A stretch of 64,000 nucleotides of DNA, taken from positions 26,804 through 90,803 of the forward strand of contig CALAJO010000025.1 in the NCBI GenBank assembly GCA_937922745.1. Reading direction: 5' to 3'. This DNA comes from an uncultured cyanobacterium (GTDB lineage Bacteria > Cyanobacteriota > Vampirovibrionia > Vampirovibrionales > JAGQHJ01). The position numbers and the translations under genes were made by a program. This document shows, piece by piece, positions 38,403-47,835 of the stretch (position 1 is its first letter; each line of letters starts with the position of its first letter). Below the pieces are notes generated by a model. The model saw only the letters and a program-made list of their open reading frames with translations. It was not told where the DNA came from and made no database searches.

Positions 38403-39857
38403 ATGTCCTCCCAAAGCGCCTCGTCGCAGGTAAAACCGGTTACCCCGTCCCTCAAGTCCAACCCGTTTTTCAAAGAACTCATTAACTGTTTCCGTTCTGT
38501 CCACCTGGCAATTGTTTTGCTGTCCCTGATGGCATTGGGAACCATTATTGGCGTCGTCATGCCGCAAATCGGCATGGTGGAGCTCGCCGAAATCAAGGCC
38601 AAGTATGGGGCCAATTTCGAGTTTTTCAACACGTTGGGGTTTTTTAACGTCTATTCCTCATTCTGGTTTATTACGCTGGAAGTCTTATTCTTCTTCAACC
38701 TGTTGATCGGCAGCTTCAAGTGGCTCCGTCCCGCAACCCTGGCCGCCATCCAAAAGACGTTTATCCCGGCCAGCCTGATGGTCCATAAACCGGAAGCCTA
38801 TAGCCTGCCCGCCCTTTCCAACGAAGCCCCGGATGTCGTGGAAGCCAAGCTGAGCCACCTGTTCAAGCAGTTTCGCTATACCGTACACCGAGATGCCAAT
38901 GGTAATTTGTACGCCTGCAAAGGCAATATTACCCGGATTGGCCCCAGTATTGCCCATCTGGGGATTTTGCTGGTTCTGGTTGCCGGTGTTTACGGCAGCT
39001 TTACCGGCTTCAAGGCAGAGCAGTTGATTATCCCTGGGGATACGTTTGCCGTGCCGAACGCCACCAACCTGATGACGAACATCCCGGAACCCCTTTGGAT
39101 GGGCTCGGTGCCGAATTATACCATCCATGTAAAAGACTTTGAGGTGGAGTATTACCAGGATCGCCCGGATGTGGCCAAGCAGTATCACAGCGACCTCCAG
39201 GTTTTTACGCCGGATGGAAAACTGATCCGCGAACAGTCCATTTCCGTCAACCATCCGCTTTTTCTCGATAACCTGTCGGTTTACCAGGCCAGCTTTGCCC
39301 CAACAGGACGCTTTTTCCTGACAGTCAACGGCAAGCCCCGCACGGTGGAAATCAATAACAACTTTAACGATCGTCCGATCAGCATTAACCCGATGGAAGA
39401 CGGCAGCACGTTGATTATGTTTCCCTTCTTTAAGCAGCAGGATCCGGGCGTGAAGGAAAACCATGCCATCTTCTTCGTGAGAAAGCCGGATGAGCAGATT
39501 GCGGAAGGCACTATGCCACCTAATATCCGCTTGGAAGAAGGGCAAACCGGGGCGTTAAACGGGGTGCAGATTACCTACAAAGAACCGGAAATGCTCACCG
39601 GCCTCCAGATTAAACAAGCGCCCGAAGTCCCCTTGATGTACCTGGCGTATCTCATTATCGGGATTGGGACGGTTCTCTGCTTCTTCTCCCAGCGCCAGGT
39701 GTGGATTGCGCTGCGGGAAGTGACGCCTGGTAAAACCGAAGTTATGATTCACCCCAAGACGAACAAGGCATGGCTGTCCTTCCGAAAAGAGCTGTTAAAG
39801 CTTCAGGACGCGATGCAACAAGTTTTGACACCCTCTCTAGTTAAGAAGGACGCATAA
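38403..39857 (+). CDS. ccs1: ResB/Ccs1 cytochrome c biogenesis protein
   Basis: LIGSFKWLRPATL..., HLGILLVLVAGVYGSFTGFK; followed by ccsA. Confidence 0.92.
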   Translation: MSSQSASSQVKPVTPSLKSNPFFKELINCFRSVHLAIVLLSLMALGTIIGVVMPQIGMVELAEIKAKYGANFEFFNTLGFFNVYSSFWFITLEVLFFFNLLIGSFKWLRPATLAAIQKTFIPASLMVHKPEAYSLPALSNEAPDVVEAKLSHLFKQFRYTVHRDANGNLYACKGNITRIGPSIAHLGILLVLVAGVYGSFTGFKAEQLIIPGDTFAVPNATNLMTNIPEPLWMGSVPNYTIHVKDFEVEYYQDRPDVAKQYHSDLQVFTPDGKLIREQSISVNHPLFLDNLSVYQASFAPTGRFFLTVNGKPRTVEINNNFNDRPISINPMEDGSTLIMFPFFKQQDPGVKENHAIFFVRKPDEQIAEGTMPPNIRLEEGQTGALNGVQITYKEPEMLTGLQIKQAPEVPLMYLAYLIIGIGTVLCFFSQRQVWIALREVTPGKTEVMIHPKTNKAWLSFRKELLKLQDAMQQVLTPSLVKKDA

Positions 39858-39858
39858 T

Positions 39859-40746
39859 ATGTGGGACGCGACATTATTGAACGAAAGCTTCTTCGCTGAT
39901 GCTGGCTTATTGCTGCTGGCAGTGAGCGCCTTGACCTATGTTTTCCAGGTCTTGTTGCCGAAGGGCTGGCTGCGTTTCGTTTCCTCCTCCCTGTTACTGG
40001 TTTCCGTCATCAGCTTAATGGTGTCCCTGCTGATCCGCTCTGTTGAGGCAGGGTTCTTTGCGCTGTCCAATATGTACGAAGCCCTGCTGGTGACGACCAT
40101 CGGATTGCTAATTGCCTTTCTCATTACCGAGCGCTGGTTTAAAGTGCATAACCTGGGCTGGGCCGTTTGCCTGCTAGGGCTCATCATTATGTTTTACGCA
40201 GGCTCCCTCCCCACGGAAATCAACCCGCTGCAGGCGGCGTTGCAAAGTTACTGGCGCAGCATCCATGTGCCGCCGCTGCTATTGTCCTACGGGTTCTTTA
40301 CCTTGGCGTTTCTCAGCTCGCTGGCCTTTTTGTTGACCAGTCGCAACCAGAAGGATGGCGGCTTTGGCGGCGGAGTTGCCACGCGGGATTCCGGGCACGG
40401 TATTCTGGCTTTTTCCTACCAATCGGAAGCAGGGGCTTTATACGATGAAGTCACCTATCGCTGTATTGCGGCCGGGTTTGTCCTGATGATGATTGGGGTC
40501 ATCCTGGGCGCTTTATGGGCGAATGAAGCCTGGGGCAATTACTGGAGCTGGGATCCCAAGGAATCCATGAGCCTGGTGACGCTGCTGGGCTACGGGGCTT
40601 ATCTCCACATGCGCATTAACGGCGAACACTCCCGGAAAACGCTGGCCCTTGTTTCCATCGCCGGGTTTGCCCTGCTCCTGATGACGTTTGTAGGTGTAAA
40701 CGTTTACGGTTTCGGCAGCCTGCATTCCTACGGCTCTGTCAAATAG
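39859..40746 (+). CDS. ccsA: CcsA/ResC cytochrome c biogenesis protein
   Basis: WANEAWGNYWSWDPKESMSLVTLLGYGAYLH tryptophan-rich heme-handling motif. Confidence 0.95.
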   Translation: MWDATLLNESFFADAGLLLLAVSALTYVFQVLLPKGWLRFVSSSLLLVSVISLMVSLLIRSVEAGFFALSNMYEALLVTTIGLLIAFLITERWFKVHNLGWAVCLLGLIIMFYAGSLPTEINPLQAALQSYWRSIHVPPLLLSYGFFTLAFLSSLAFLLTSRNQKDGGFGGGVATRDSGHGILAFSYQSEAGALYDEVTYRCIAAGFVLMMIGVILGALWANEAWGNYWSWDPKESMSLVTLLGYGAYLHMRINGEHSRKTLALVSIAGFALLLMTFVGVNVYGFGSLHSYGSVK

Positions 40747-40815
40747 CGTTTTTCGCTTGCTCACTTGCCCGCCCGGATGACGCCTGGTGGACAGATTAGT
40801 ATTACAATAAAAGGC

Positions 40816-41832
40816 ATGCGCCAATTTCGCCTTATAATGGTTGCGTCTCTGGCTGGCTTCCTCTTATGCGGCCAGGCTATTGCGGCCCAGATTCAAAATA
40901 TCAAGGTGTTTCCGGTTACATCGGAACATGTGCTGGTCATGATTCAAGCCGATCAACCTTTTCGCTGGCAAATTTTACGGGTAGACGACTTGCCTTCGAT
41001 ACAGGTGGAAGCGGATAGCATCCATCCCAACCTGCTAACCCGGGAAAACCTGCTGGTTCCCAGCGCCTTTATCCGAAGGGACGGGTTTGCGGTGTCTGTT
41101 AAATCGTTGGGGCAGCCGGTATTGCTACAGTTTCAATCACGCCGTCCGCTGTCGCTCTCGGTTAGTGGGAGCGATGCCGAGATGCTTGCACAGGCAGCGA
41201 GGCTGTTACCGGTCTATCGAACTTTTGCGGCCCAACATCGTCAGCCTGCTTCTCAGCCAATGGTTCTGGTTCAGAACGCCCAGCAGGCTTTTGTTGCCAA
41301 TAACCCTGCTCAGGCAGTGGGTTTCCTGGAAGGGCTGTATGAGGGGATGAGTAAACCACCCCAGGCGCTGTACCAGCTTCTTGGCTTGCTCTATCTCCGG
41401 GAACAGAACTGGCTTAAAGCACTTACGCTGTATTCGGAAGGGGCCAAAGCTTTTCCGCAAGGGGTTGGGCTGCGATACAGTGCGTTGCTTTACCAGTTGG
41501 GCCAACCGGAGAAAGCCGCCATTGTGCTGCGGGACATGCTGCAATCCCGGCAGCTTTCCACCATGGACGCAGCCCAGGCCAATTATATGTTGGGCACCAT
41601 TTATACCGAGCAGCAACGCTACGATCTAGCCTTACCGTATCTCCAAAGTGCGTCCGGTGTTTTTCGGCAAAGCCCGCAGGTGCTTTATAACCTGGCTATT
41701 GCGTACGAAGGCGTGAAACAAACCAACCAGGCGATTGAAACCTACCACGAAGCCCGTCAATATGCTGCTAACAACCTCAATCAGGAGATTGGGCAACAAC
41801 TCCTCCGGTTGCAGCATCAACTTCAACCCTGA
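40816..41832 (+). CDS. Secreted TPR protein with N-terminal AMIN-like region
   Basis: Signal peptide MRQFRLIMVASLAGFLLCGQAIAAQIQ; C-terminal TPRs. Confidence 0.7.
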   Translation: MRQFRLIMVASLAGFLLCGQAIAAQIQNIKVFPVTSEHVLVMIQADQPFRWQILRVDDLPSIQVEADSIHPNLLTRENLLVPSAFIRRDGFAVSVKSLGQPVLLQFQSRRPLSLSVSGSDAEMLAQAARLLPVYRTFAAQHRQPASQPMVLVQNAQQAFVANNPAQAVGFLEGLYEGMSKPPQALYQLLGLLYLREQNWLKALTLYSEGAKAFPQGVGLRYSALLYQLGQPEKAAIVLRDMLQSRQLSTMDAAQANYMLGTIYTEQQRYDLALPYLQSASGVFRQSPQVLYNLAIAYEGVKQTNQAIETYHEARQYAANNLNQEIGQQLLRLQHQLQP

Positions 41833-41845
41833 TTGGCCGATAACG

Positions 41846-42634
41846 ATGAAGAGTGGCGTAAACAACGTGAGCCCTTCTCCCATGATCCAGTTTGAACAGG
41901 TGTGCAAACACTACAACGGGCAGCCTATCCTGTCCGATTTGTCGTTTGAAATCCGGAAAGGCGAGACGGTTGTATTGATGGGCGCATCCGGCTGCGGGAA
42001 GACGACGGTGTTGCGTTGTATCGGTGGCCTGGAGGCCGTTCAGTCCGGTAACATCCTGGTGCGGGGAACCAATATCGCTCGTGCGCCCAAAGGCTTCAAC
42101 TGGAACCGGTATCGCTCGGAAATCGGGCTGGTGTTTCAGCAGTTTAACCTGTTTCCCCATCTTTCCGTCTTGGAAAACATTACGTTGGGCCCGGTCAAAG
42201 TCAAGGGCCAGCCCCGCGATGAGGCGGAACATCTGGCGTTTGAGCTGCTTCGCAAGGTGGGTATGGACACCAAAGCCAAGCGCTTCCCCAATACCCTTTC
42301 CGGTGGAGAAAAGCAGCGGGTCGCGATAGCCCGGGCGCTTGCCATGTCATCCGATATTCTGTTACTGGATGAGCCGACCAGCGCGTTGGATCCATTGATG
42401 ACGGCTGAGGTGCTGAGAACCATCCAAAGCCTGTCTCATCAAGGCATTACGTTGGTTATCGTGACGCATGAGTTGCAATTTGCCTACCGCGTTGCGGATC
42501 GGATCTTGTTTTTCCATAACGGCAGCATCGAAGAAGAAGGCCCGCCACGCCACTTCCAGGGCCCAATGACGAATCCCGTGGCCCGCCAGTATTTCAGCCT
42601 GCTGACCGAAGGGTACGAAAAAAGCATCTTATGA
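41846..42634 (+). CDS. Amino-acid-type ABC transporter ATP-binding protein
   Basis: MGASGCGKTTVLRCIGGLE Walker A, LSGGEKQRVAIARALAM signature, LLDEPTSALDP Walker B. Confidence 0.92.
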   Translation: MKSGVNNVSPSPMIQFEQVCKHYNGQPILSDLSFEIRKGETVVLMGASGCGKTTVLRCIGGLEAVQSGNILVRGTNIARAPKGFNWNRYRSEIGLVFQQFNLFPHLSVLENITLGPVKVKGQPRDEAEHLAFELLRKVGMDTKAKRFPNTLSGGEKQRVAIARALAMSSDILLLDEPTSALDPLMTAEVLRTIQSLSHQGITLVIVTHELQFAYRVADRILFFHNGSIEEEGPPRHFQGPMTNPVARQYFSLLTEGYEKSIL

Positions 42635-42659
42635 GCTGCGTCAGTTAACCCTGCATCTT

Positions 42660-42824
42660 TTAATATTTGGTGGTATAACCCGTTTTAATAGTTGCTTGAT
42701 GCATCGGGAGTACAATCATACGGCCGTCAGGGTGCTGTAAAATTGCATGGCTGCCGCGTTGCCGCTTGAGAATAAAGCCCAGCTTATGAAGGACTTTCAA
42801 AAGTTCTTTTGGCTTGTAAGGCAT
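42660..42824 (-). pseudogene. hicA: HicA-like mRNA interferase, C-terminus apparently frameshifted
   Basis: MPYKPKELLKVLHKLGFILKRQRGSHAILQHPDGRMIVLPMHQATIKTG then stop; +1 frame continues LYHQILKDAGLTDA; start overlaps hicB stop (TAATG). Confidence 0.75.
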
Positions 42825-43057
42825 TAAGCAACCACTTTTACGGTCTGTAAAATGGCAGCAGGCTGGTGTTCTTGGGGAACCGGTTCATTCTGTGCAATGA
42901 GCGTTTCAACGTACAGTAAAATGGCTTCCTGCGCATTCTGTAACGCTTCCTCCTGGGTCTCACCCTGCGTATAGCAACCTGGCAAAGCTGGAACGGTGAC
43001 TGAATAGCCTCCTTCAGGCTCTGACTGAAGAATAACGGTGTAATGGTATTCACTCAT
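42824..43057 (-). CDS. hicB: HicB family antitoxin
   Basis: YTVILQSEPEGGYSVTVPALPGCYTQGETQEEALQNAQEAILLYVETL. Confidence 0.92.
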   Translation of the reverse strand: MSEYHYTVILQSEPEGGYSVTVPALPGCYTQGETQEEALQNAQEAILLYVETLIAQNEPVPQEHQPAAILQTVKVVA

Positions 43058-43183
43058 TGGCAGATTCCTCATCGATCTGATTCCATGGTTTCATATCACG
43101 TCTATGATTGCAATCCATAACATGCTAGAGGCGGAACTGCATTTTTCATTGTCGAATCCTGCGCCGCTCGATACAATAGGCGT

Positions 43184-44422
43184 ATGATGAGATTTCGATT
43201 TCTGCAATTGTCCGACCTGCACTTCTGCTCTCCTGTTGCCAGTCGACGGTTGGGCCTGCCTGTGGAGAAGGAAGCCCAGCGCAGTGAAGAGTTTGAGGGC
43301 CTGGTTCGGGCTTTGCCTGGCTTGGTGGCGCAGTATTCGTTAAATGCCGTCTTTATTCCAGGAGATCTGTGGGATCATGAAAAGCTGGATCGCCAGTATC
43401 TTTCGCAATTTCGGGTTCTCTATAACACGCTGTGCAACTTACCGGTGCCGGTGGTAATTACGCCGGGCAACCACGATTTTTACTCGGCCAGCAGTTTTTA
43501 TCACAACGATTTTCTTCAGGCCAACGGGTTTTCGCCTTGGCCTACCCACGTCGTCATTTTCAGCGAGCCGGGCTTTCAAACCGTTTCTCTGCCAGGCTGG
43601 GAGGGAAAGGTTCAGGTGACCGGCCGGGCGTTTCACGATAATACATTGCTGAACCCGCATACCGGTGTTCATGAAGCCCGCCTCTTGACGACCCTCCAGC
43701 CAAGGGAACCCAACGCGGCCATTGATCTGCTGCTGTTCCATGGCTCTCGTGATGATTTTAACCGTTTCGATGAGAAGATCACGGCGCCGTTTTCTCTTCA
43801 AGAGCTGCTGGCGTTGGACTTCGACTACACCGCAGTCGGGCATTATCATCGCTATGATGAATTCAAGGATGGGGCTGGCCGAACCAAGGGAGCGTATGCC
43901 GGGTGTCCCTTTGCGCGCGGCCTGGATGAAACCGGCCCCAAGTACGCCATCCTGGGCGAATTGGTAAAGGAAGGCCTCCAGCCGGCCCAGGTGACGATTG
44001 AGAAGCTGACCCTGGATGACCGCCAGATTCATTGCCGTAAAATCAATGTCACCGGCCAAGATGATGAAGATGCATTGTTTACCCAGCTCTACGCGGATCT
44101 TGCGACCGCTGCCCGCGCGCAGGACATCATTTACTGCGAGTTGGGCGGTCAGCTTCCCCCTGCGGCCAATATCAACTGGGATGCGATTGAAACCCGCCTG
44201 AACAAAGATTTCTTTCACGTCAAGCTGGATACGGAAGCCATTACCAGCCTGTTTAACATCGACCAGCTTCGCAAGGATGATCACGCCCTGGAGGGGCGGT
44301 TTATTCGTGAGCTGGAGGCGCAGATTACCCGCGCCGGATCGGAGGAAGAAGCCAGGCTGTTGCAGCAAGCCCTGCAACTGGGGCTCGAAGCGCTCTCCGG
44401 CCAGGAGGTTGTGTTGCGATGA
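43184..44422 (+). CDS. SbcD/YhaO-like DNA repair metallophosphoesterase
   Basis: LQLSDLHF, IPGDLWD, TPGNHDF, LLFHGS, VGHYHRY. Confidence 0.88.
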   Translation: MMRFRFLQLSDLHFCSPVASRRLGLPVEKEAQRSEEFEGLVRALPGLVAQYSLNAVFIPGDLWDHEKLDRQYLSQFRVLYNTLCNLPVPVVITPGNHDFYSASSFYHNDFLQANGFSPWPTHVVIFSEPGFQTVSLPGWEGKVQVTGRAFHDNTLLNPHTGVHEARLLTTLQPREPNAAIDLLLFHGSRDDFNRFDEKITAPFSLQELLALDFDYTAVGHYHRYDEFKDGAGRTKGAYAGCPFARGLDETGPKYAILGELVKEGLQPAQVTIEKLTLDDRQIHCRKINVTGQDDEDALFTQLYADLATAARAQDIIYCELGGQLPPAANINWDAIETRLNKDFFHVKLDTEAITSLFNIDQLRKDDHALEGRFIRELEAQITRAGSEEEARLLQQALQLGLEALSGQEVVLR

Positions 44423-47298
44423 GGTTTAAACGTTTCCTCAGTCGCGGCTTTGGTTGCCTGCCGGATGGCTTTGAATGGACATTTCCGGATAGCGGCTTGA
44501 TTCTGATTGTTGGGAACAACGAGCAGGGCAAGTCCACCTTTGTCCGAGGGATGCTTTCCGCGTTGTATGGTTTGCCCCAGAAACCCCGGGAAGCCAGCCG
44601 TTTCAGGGAACTCTATGCGCCCTGGCAGAATCCGGCCCAAGGCCCGCGGATCACGTTGGAAGTTGAAGACGGCGACGGCAAGGTGTACGCTATTGCGCGC
44701 GACTTTGATGCCCGCAGCAATGCCGTTCGGGTGACGGAGGCGCATTCCCGCGAGGACTGCTCCCAGCGCTTCCAGCAGGATCGCAAGACCTGGATGGTGG
44801 GTGAAACATTCACCCGTCTTTCCCGTGCCACGTTCGAGAAATCGGCGCTTCTGCTCCAAAACACCTTGCAGGAATTTAAATGTGAAGGCGACCTGATCCA
44901 GGCCATCGAGAAAGTCGTAGACTCCGGGGAGAGCGGCGTAACAGCACAAGAAGCCGTTGAGCGGCTTGAGAAGGCGTTGCGCCAGCGGCATCCCTACAAG
45001 GGAACATCCTGGCTGGTTGAGAATATCATAAAGGATTTAAACAAGGATATTGAAGCGGATCAGAAGGAAGCCCTCCAACTCCAGGCGGATTATGACAGCT
45101 ATCAGCAGGCTTTTGCGCAGCTTGACCAGCTTATTCAGGAACAGGAAGCGCTTTCTGCGAATTTGACTTCTGCCCAGCGTCGCGTCGCGCTGGCAGAATA
45201 TCACGAAGCGAAGGCCATGATGGCCGAGCAAACCGCGAAGCAACAGGAAATGCAGAGGCTTGAGGCTCAACTGGCGGCCTTGGCGGCAATGTCGTCATTC
45301 CCTAGTCAGTTGCAAGCGCCGCTTCAGGAAATATATGGACAATATCGCCATCTACAGGAGCGCCTCAAGACTTACGAGGCCGAGTTATCCCAATTGACAT
45401 CCCAGATGAGCCAGAAGGACAGCTATCTCAGCGAGTTTATCTGGAAGCCGGAGCTGGCGCAGTTTGAAACCATTAATCGCCTGCTGCAAAAACTGGAAGA
45501 TACATGGGAACAATACACCCAGGCCCGCGACGCATTTGGAACCGAATGCCAGGCTATGCAGGCCCAGGCCGAGGACACTGATCGCTTTTTGGATTACTGT
45601 GACCAGTTTGCCGACTTGCCTCTGGATAAGGCGCAAGCCCTGGTTCAGCATATCAATGCGCTGCAAAAGATAGATTCCGAAATGCAAACACATCTTGAGA
45701 CGGTCAATCAGCAGCAGGCGGAGCTGGATCGATTAAATCAGCTTATTCGCAAGCGTCGTACCCACAGCCTTTGCCTCATCCTTGCGGGATTGGGGTTAAT
45801 GGGCAGCCTCCTCATGCCCTCTGTTTACTGGTATGCGGCTGCGCCGGGCGTAGCGTTAATCATTGCCGGGATTTATGTCCAGATCAGTGTTTCCAAGCTA
45901 GACACCCAGGCCAAGTATGTGCAGAAGGAGCTGGCGCATGCCCAGGCGCAGCAGGTGGCGCTCACCGGGCAAAAAATTCAGCATACGCAGCAGTTGGATG
46001 CTTTGGAAGCCAAGTTGGTCGGGGATTTCCCTTGGGTAACGGAAGAGAAGGCGCTCGCTGATTTGGCATGGTATATGGAGCGGAAGACGTCCACCTTCGC
46101 GTCGTTTATGGCGGCTTGGGATAAGCGGCTGATGCGCGAGCAGGACTTGCAGGGTGTGCTGGATGAGTTGAACCAGTTGATGGATATGGAAGTGGATACG
46201 CTGACGCCCCTGGAGGATCAGGTTTTCTTCCTGGAGCCGCGGATCAAGGATTTTCGCCGTTATGAGGAAGCCTGCCTTAACAGCCACGACTTAATGCAAC
46301 AGGTGCAGGCGAAACAGGCCCAGGTTGATACGGAGTACCGGACGCTGGCAACCATGGGGCAGTCGCTGGAGCAGATGCTCGCGGATGCGGGTGTTACAGG
46401 CCATGAGTCCTTTGATGCGGGGATGGCGCAGTTTAACCAGGCTTTAAAGCAGCATCAGGAATATCTGGATTTGCAAAGAGCCCTGGCTGCAATAGCTCAG
46501 CATTTGCGCCCGGAAGCAGCATTGGCCCAATATCATACCATTATCGACCGTTTCCAGCCGCAGGAAGGGGATGATATGCTCTCGCCTGGCTCTATCCTGG
46601 ATGAGCGGGATGGGCAGCGCGCGCTGGAAAGTGAACTGGAGCGTTTGAATACCCAGATAACAGATTTGAAGGTCACCATCCAGAAGAAGCAGGATCACTT
46701 CAATCGGGAATATCCCCTTGTGCAGGCGCGCCTTGCGGAAAAGTCGGCATTGCGGGACAAGCACCAACGCTTTTTCGATGCGCTGAATACCAGCTTGGCA
46801 ACCTTAAGGGCCATTAGCGAGCGCGAATACCAGGGCTGGTCCACACGCTTGAACGAACGGGTGAATACGATTCTGACGTCATTTAATTCGCCGTACAAGG
46901 ACATTCGCTTTACCTCGTCCCTACAATTTTCCTTCCTGGATTTACAGGGACGCGAATATCAGCAAACCGACGCCTTTGAATCCTTGAGCTGCGGCGCAAA
47001 GGATCAAATTTACCTGGCGATTCGTCTTGCCATCACCGATTACCTGAGCCAGGACTGCGGCCATCTCCCGCTGATTCTGGATGACCCGTTCGTCAACTTT
47101 GATGACGAGCGGTTCCTCAATGCCTTGGATGCCCTGGCACACGCGGGCGCCAACGGCCAACAGATCCTGTTGTTTAGCTGCCATAAGCAGCGCCATCAGT
47201 CGGCTTATGAGCAACTTGCCGAACGGTATCCTGACAGCCTGTTTTTGCAGCGGATGGATAGGAACACGTCCCTCAACCCTGAAATGGCTCTTATCTAG
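44419..47298 (+). CDS. SbcC/Rad50/YhaN-like ATPase with central transmembrane hairpin
   Basis: IVGNNEQGKSTFVRGML Walker A; long coiled coils; SLSCGAKDQIYLAIRLAI signature; LPLILDDPFVNFDDER Walker B; ATGA overlap with upstream gene. Confidence 0.9.
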   Translation: MRFKRFLSRGFGCLPDGFEWTFPDSGLILIVGNNEQGKSTFVRGMLSALYGLPQKPREASRFRELYAPWQNPAQGPRITLEVEDGDGKVYAIARDFDARSNAVRVTEAHSREDCSQRFQQDRKTWMVGETFTRLSRATFEKSALLLQNTLQEFKCEGDLIQAIEKVVDSGESGVTAQEAVERLEKALRQRHPYKGTSWLVENIIKDLNKDIEADQKEALQLQADYDSYQQAFAQLDQLIQEQEALSANLTSAQRRVALAEYHEAKAMMAEQTAKQQEMQRLEAQLAALAAMSSFPSQLQAPLQEIYGQYRHLQERLKTYEAELSQLTSQMSQKDSYLSEFIWKPELAQFETINRLLQKLEDTWEQYTQARDAFGTECQAMQAQAEDTDRFLDYCDQFADLPLDKAQALVQHINALQKIDSEMQTHLETVNQQQAELDRLNQLIRKRRTHSLCLILAGLGLMGSLLMPSVYWYAAAPGVALIIAGIYVQISVSKLDTQAKYVQKELAHAQAQQVALTGQKIQHTQQLDALEAKLVGDFPWVTEEKALADLAWYMERKTSTFASFMAAWDKRLMREQDLQGVLDELNQLMDMEVDTLTPLEDQVFFLEPRIKDFRRYEEACLNSHDLMQQVQAKQAQVDTEYRTLATMGQSLEQMLADAGVTGHESFDAGMAQFNQALKQHQEYLDLQRALAAIAQHLRPEAALAQYHTIIDRFQPQEGDDMLSPGSILDERDGQRALESELERLNTQITDLKVTIQKKQDHFNREYPLVQARLAEKSALRDKHQRFFDALNTSLATLRAISEREYQGWSTRLNERVNTILTSFNSPYKDIRFTSSLQFSFLDLQGREYQQTDAFESLSCGAKDQIYLAIRLAITDYLSQDCGHLPLILDDPFVNFDDERFLNALDALAHAGANGQQILLFSCHKQRHQSAYEQLAERYPDSLFLQRMDRNTSLNPEMALI

Positions 47299-47301
47299 TC
47301 A

Positions 47302-47658
47302 ATGTGGCCTTTTTGCTTGTTGCAGCGGTATCCCGACACTGCCCTATGGGTTCGAAAAGTGCTGGTGGCCAACATTTTAGCGACGGTTTTTGTGTACCTG
47401 CTGGATGTTTTTTATCCGCCCACATCGGTTGGCGGGCAATGGTGCTATAACATTCGCTTCTTGCTTTTTGCGGCGCCTGCCTTATTGCTGACCTTTGCAT
47501 CGGCAATTGTACTGCCATTTAAACTTAGGCACGAAACAAAACCTGCTTTTGAATCTCCAATACCCAATATCTATCCGGCTGTTGGGGTTTTAGGCTTGAT
47601 ATGTCTAATCTTCAACCTTATATCATTTATCTGTAAAGCCGGTCAGGGCACTTTTTAA
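47302..47658 (+). CDS. Small membrane protein of unknown function
   Basis: 118-aa ORF with three hydrophobic segments. Confidence 0.45.
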   Translation: MWPFCLLQRYPDTALWVRKVLVANILATVFVYLLDVFYPPTSVGGQWCYNIRFLLFAAPALLLTFASAIVLPFKLRHETKPAFESPIPNIYPAVGVLGLICLIFNLISFICKAGQGTF

Positions 47659-47835
47659 ACTCCTCCTCGTTCGTGTCGAGGATATCTTAGAACGTTAATT
47701 TTTTATAAATTATGTATCTAAATTATATCTTTTGAGCAATTTTTTAGAGCGATTGTTTTTTATTTGTTTGATTGCATTTTTGACCAAAGGCTGAGTGAAT
47801 CATTTAGTAGCGAGAAGAGATTATTGGAGAAAAAA

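Noticed and set aside
38685-39545. 286-aa ORF antisense to ccs1
   Set aside because: Overlaps a well-supported conserved gene on the other strand; composition reads as shadow translation.
43439-44377. 312-aa ORF antisense to the SbcD-like gene
   Set aside because: Shadow ORF of a conserved metallophosphoesterase.
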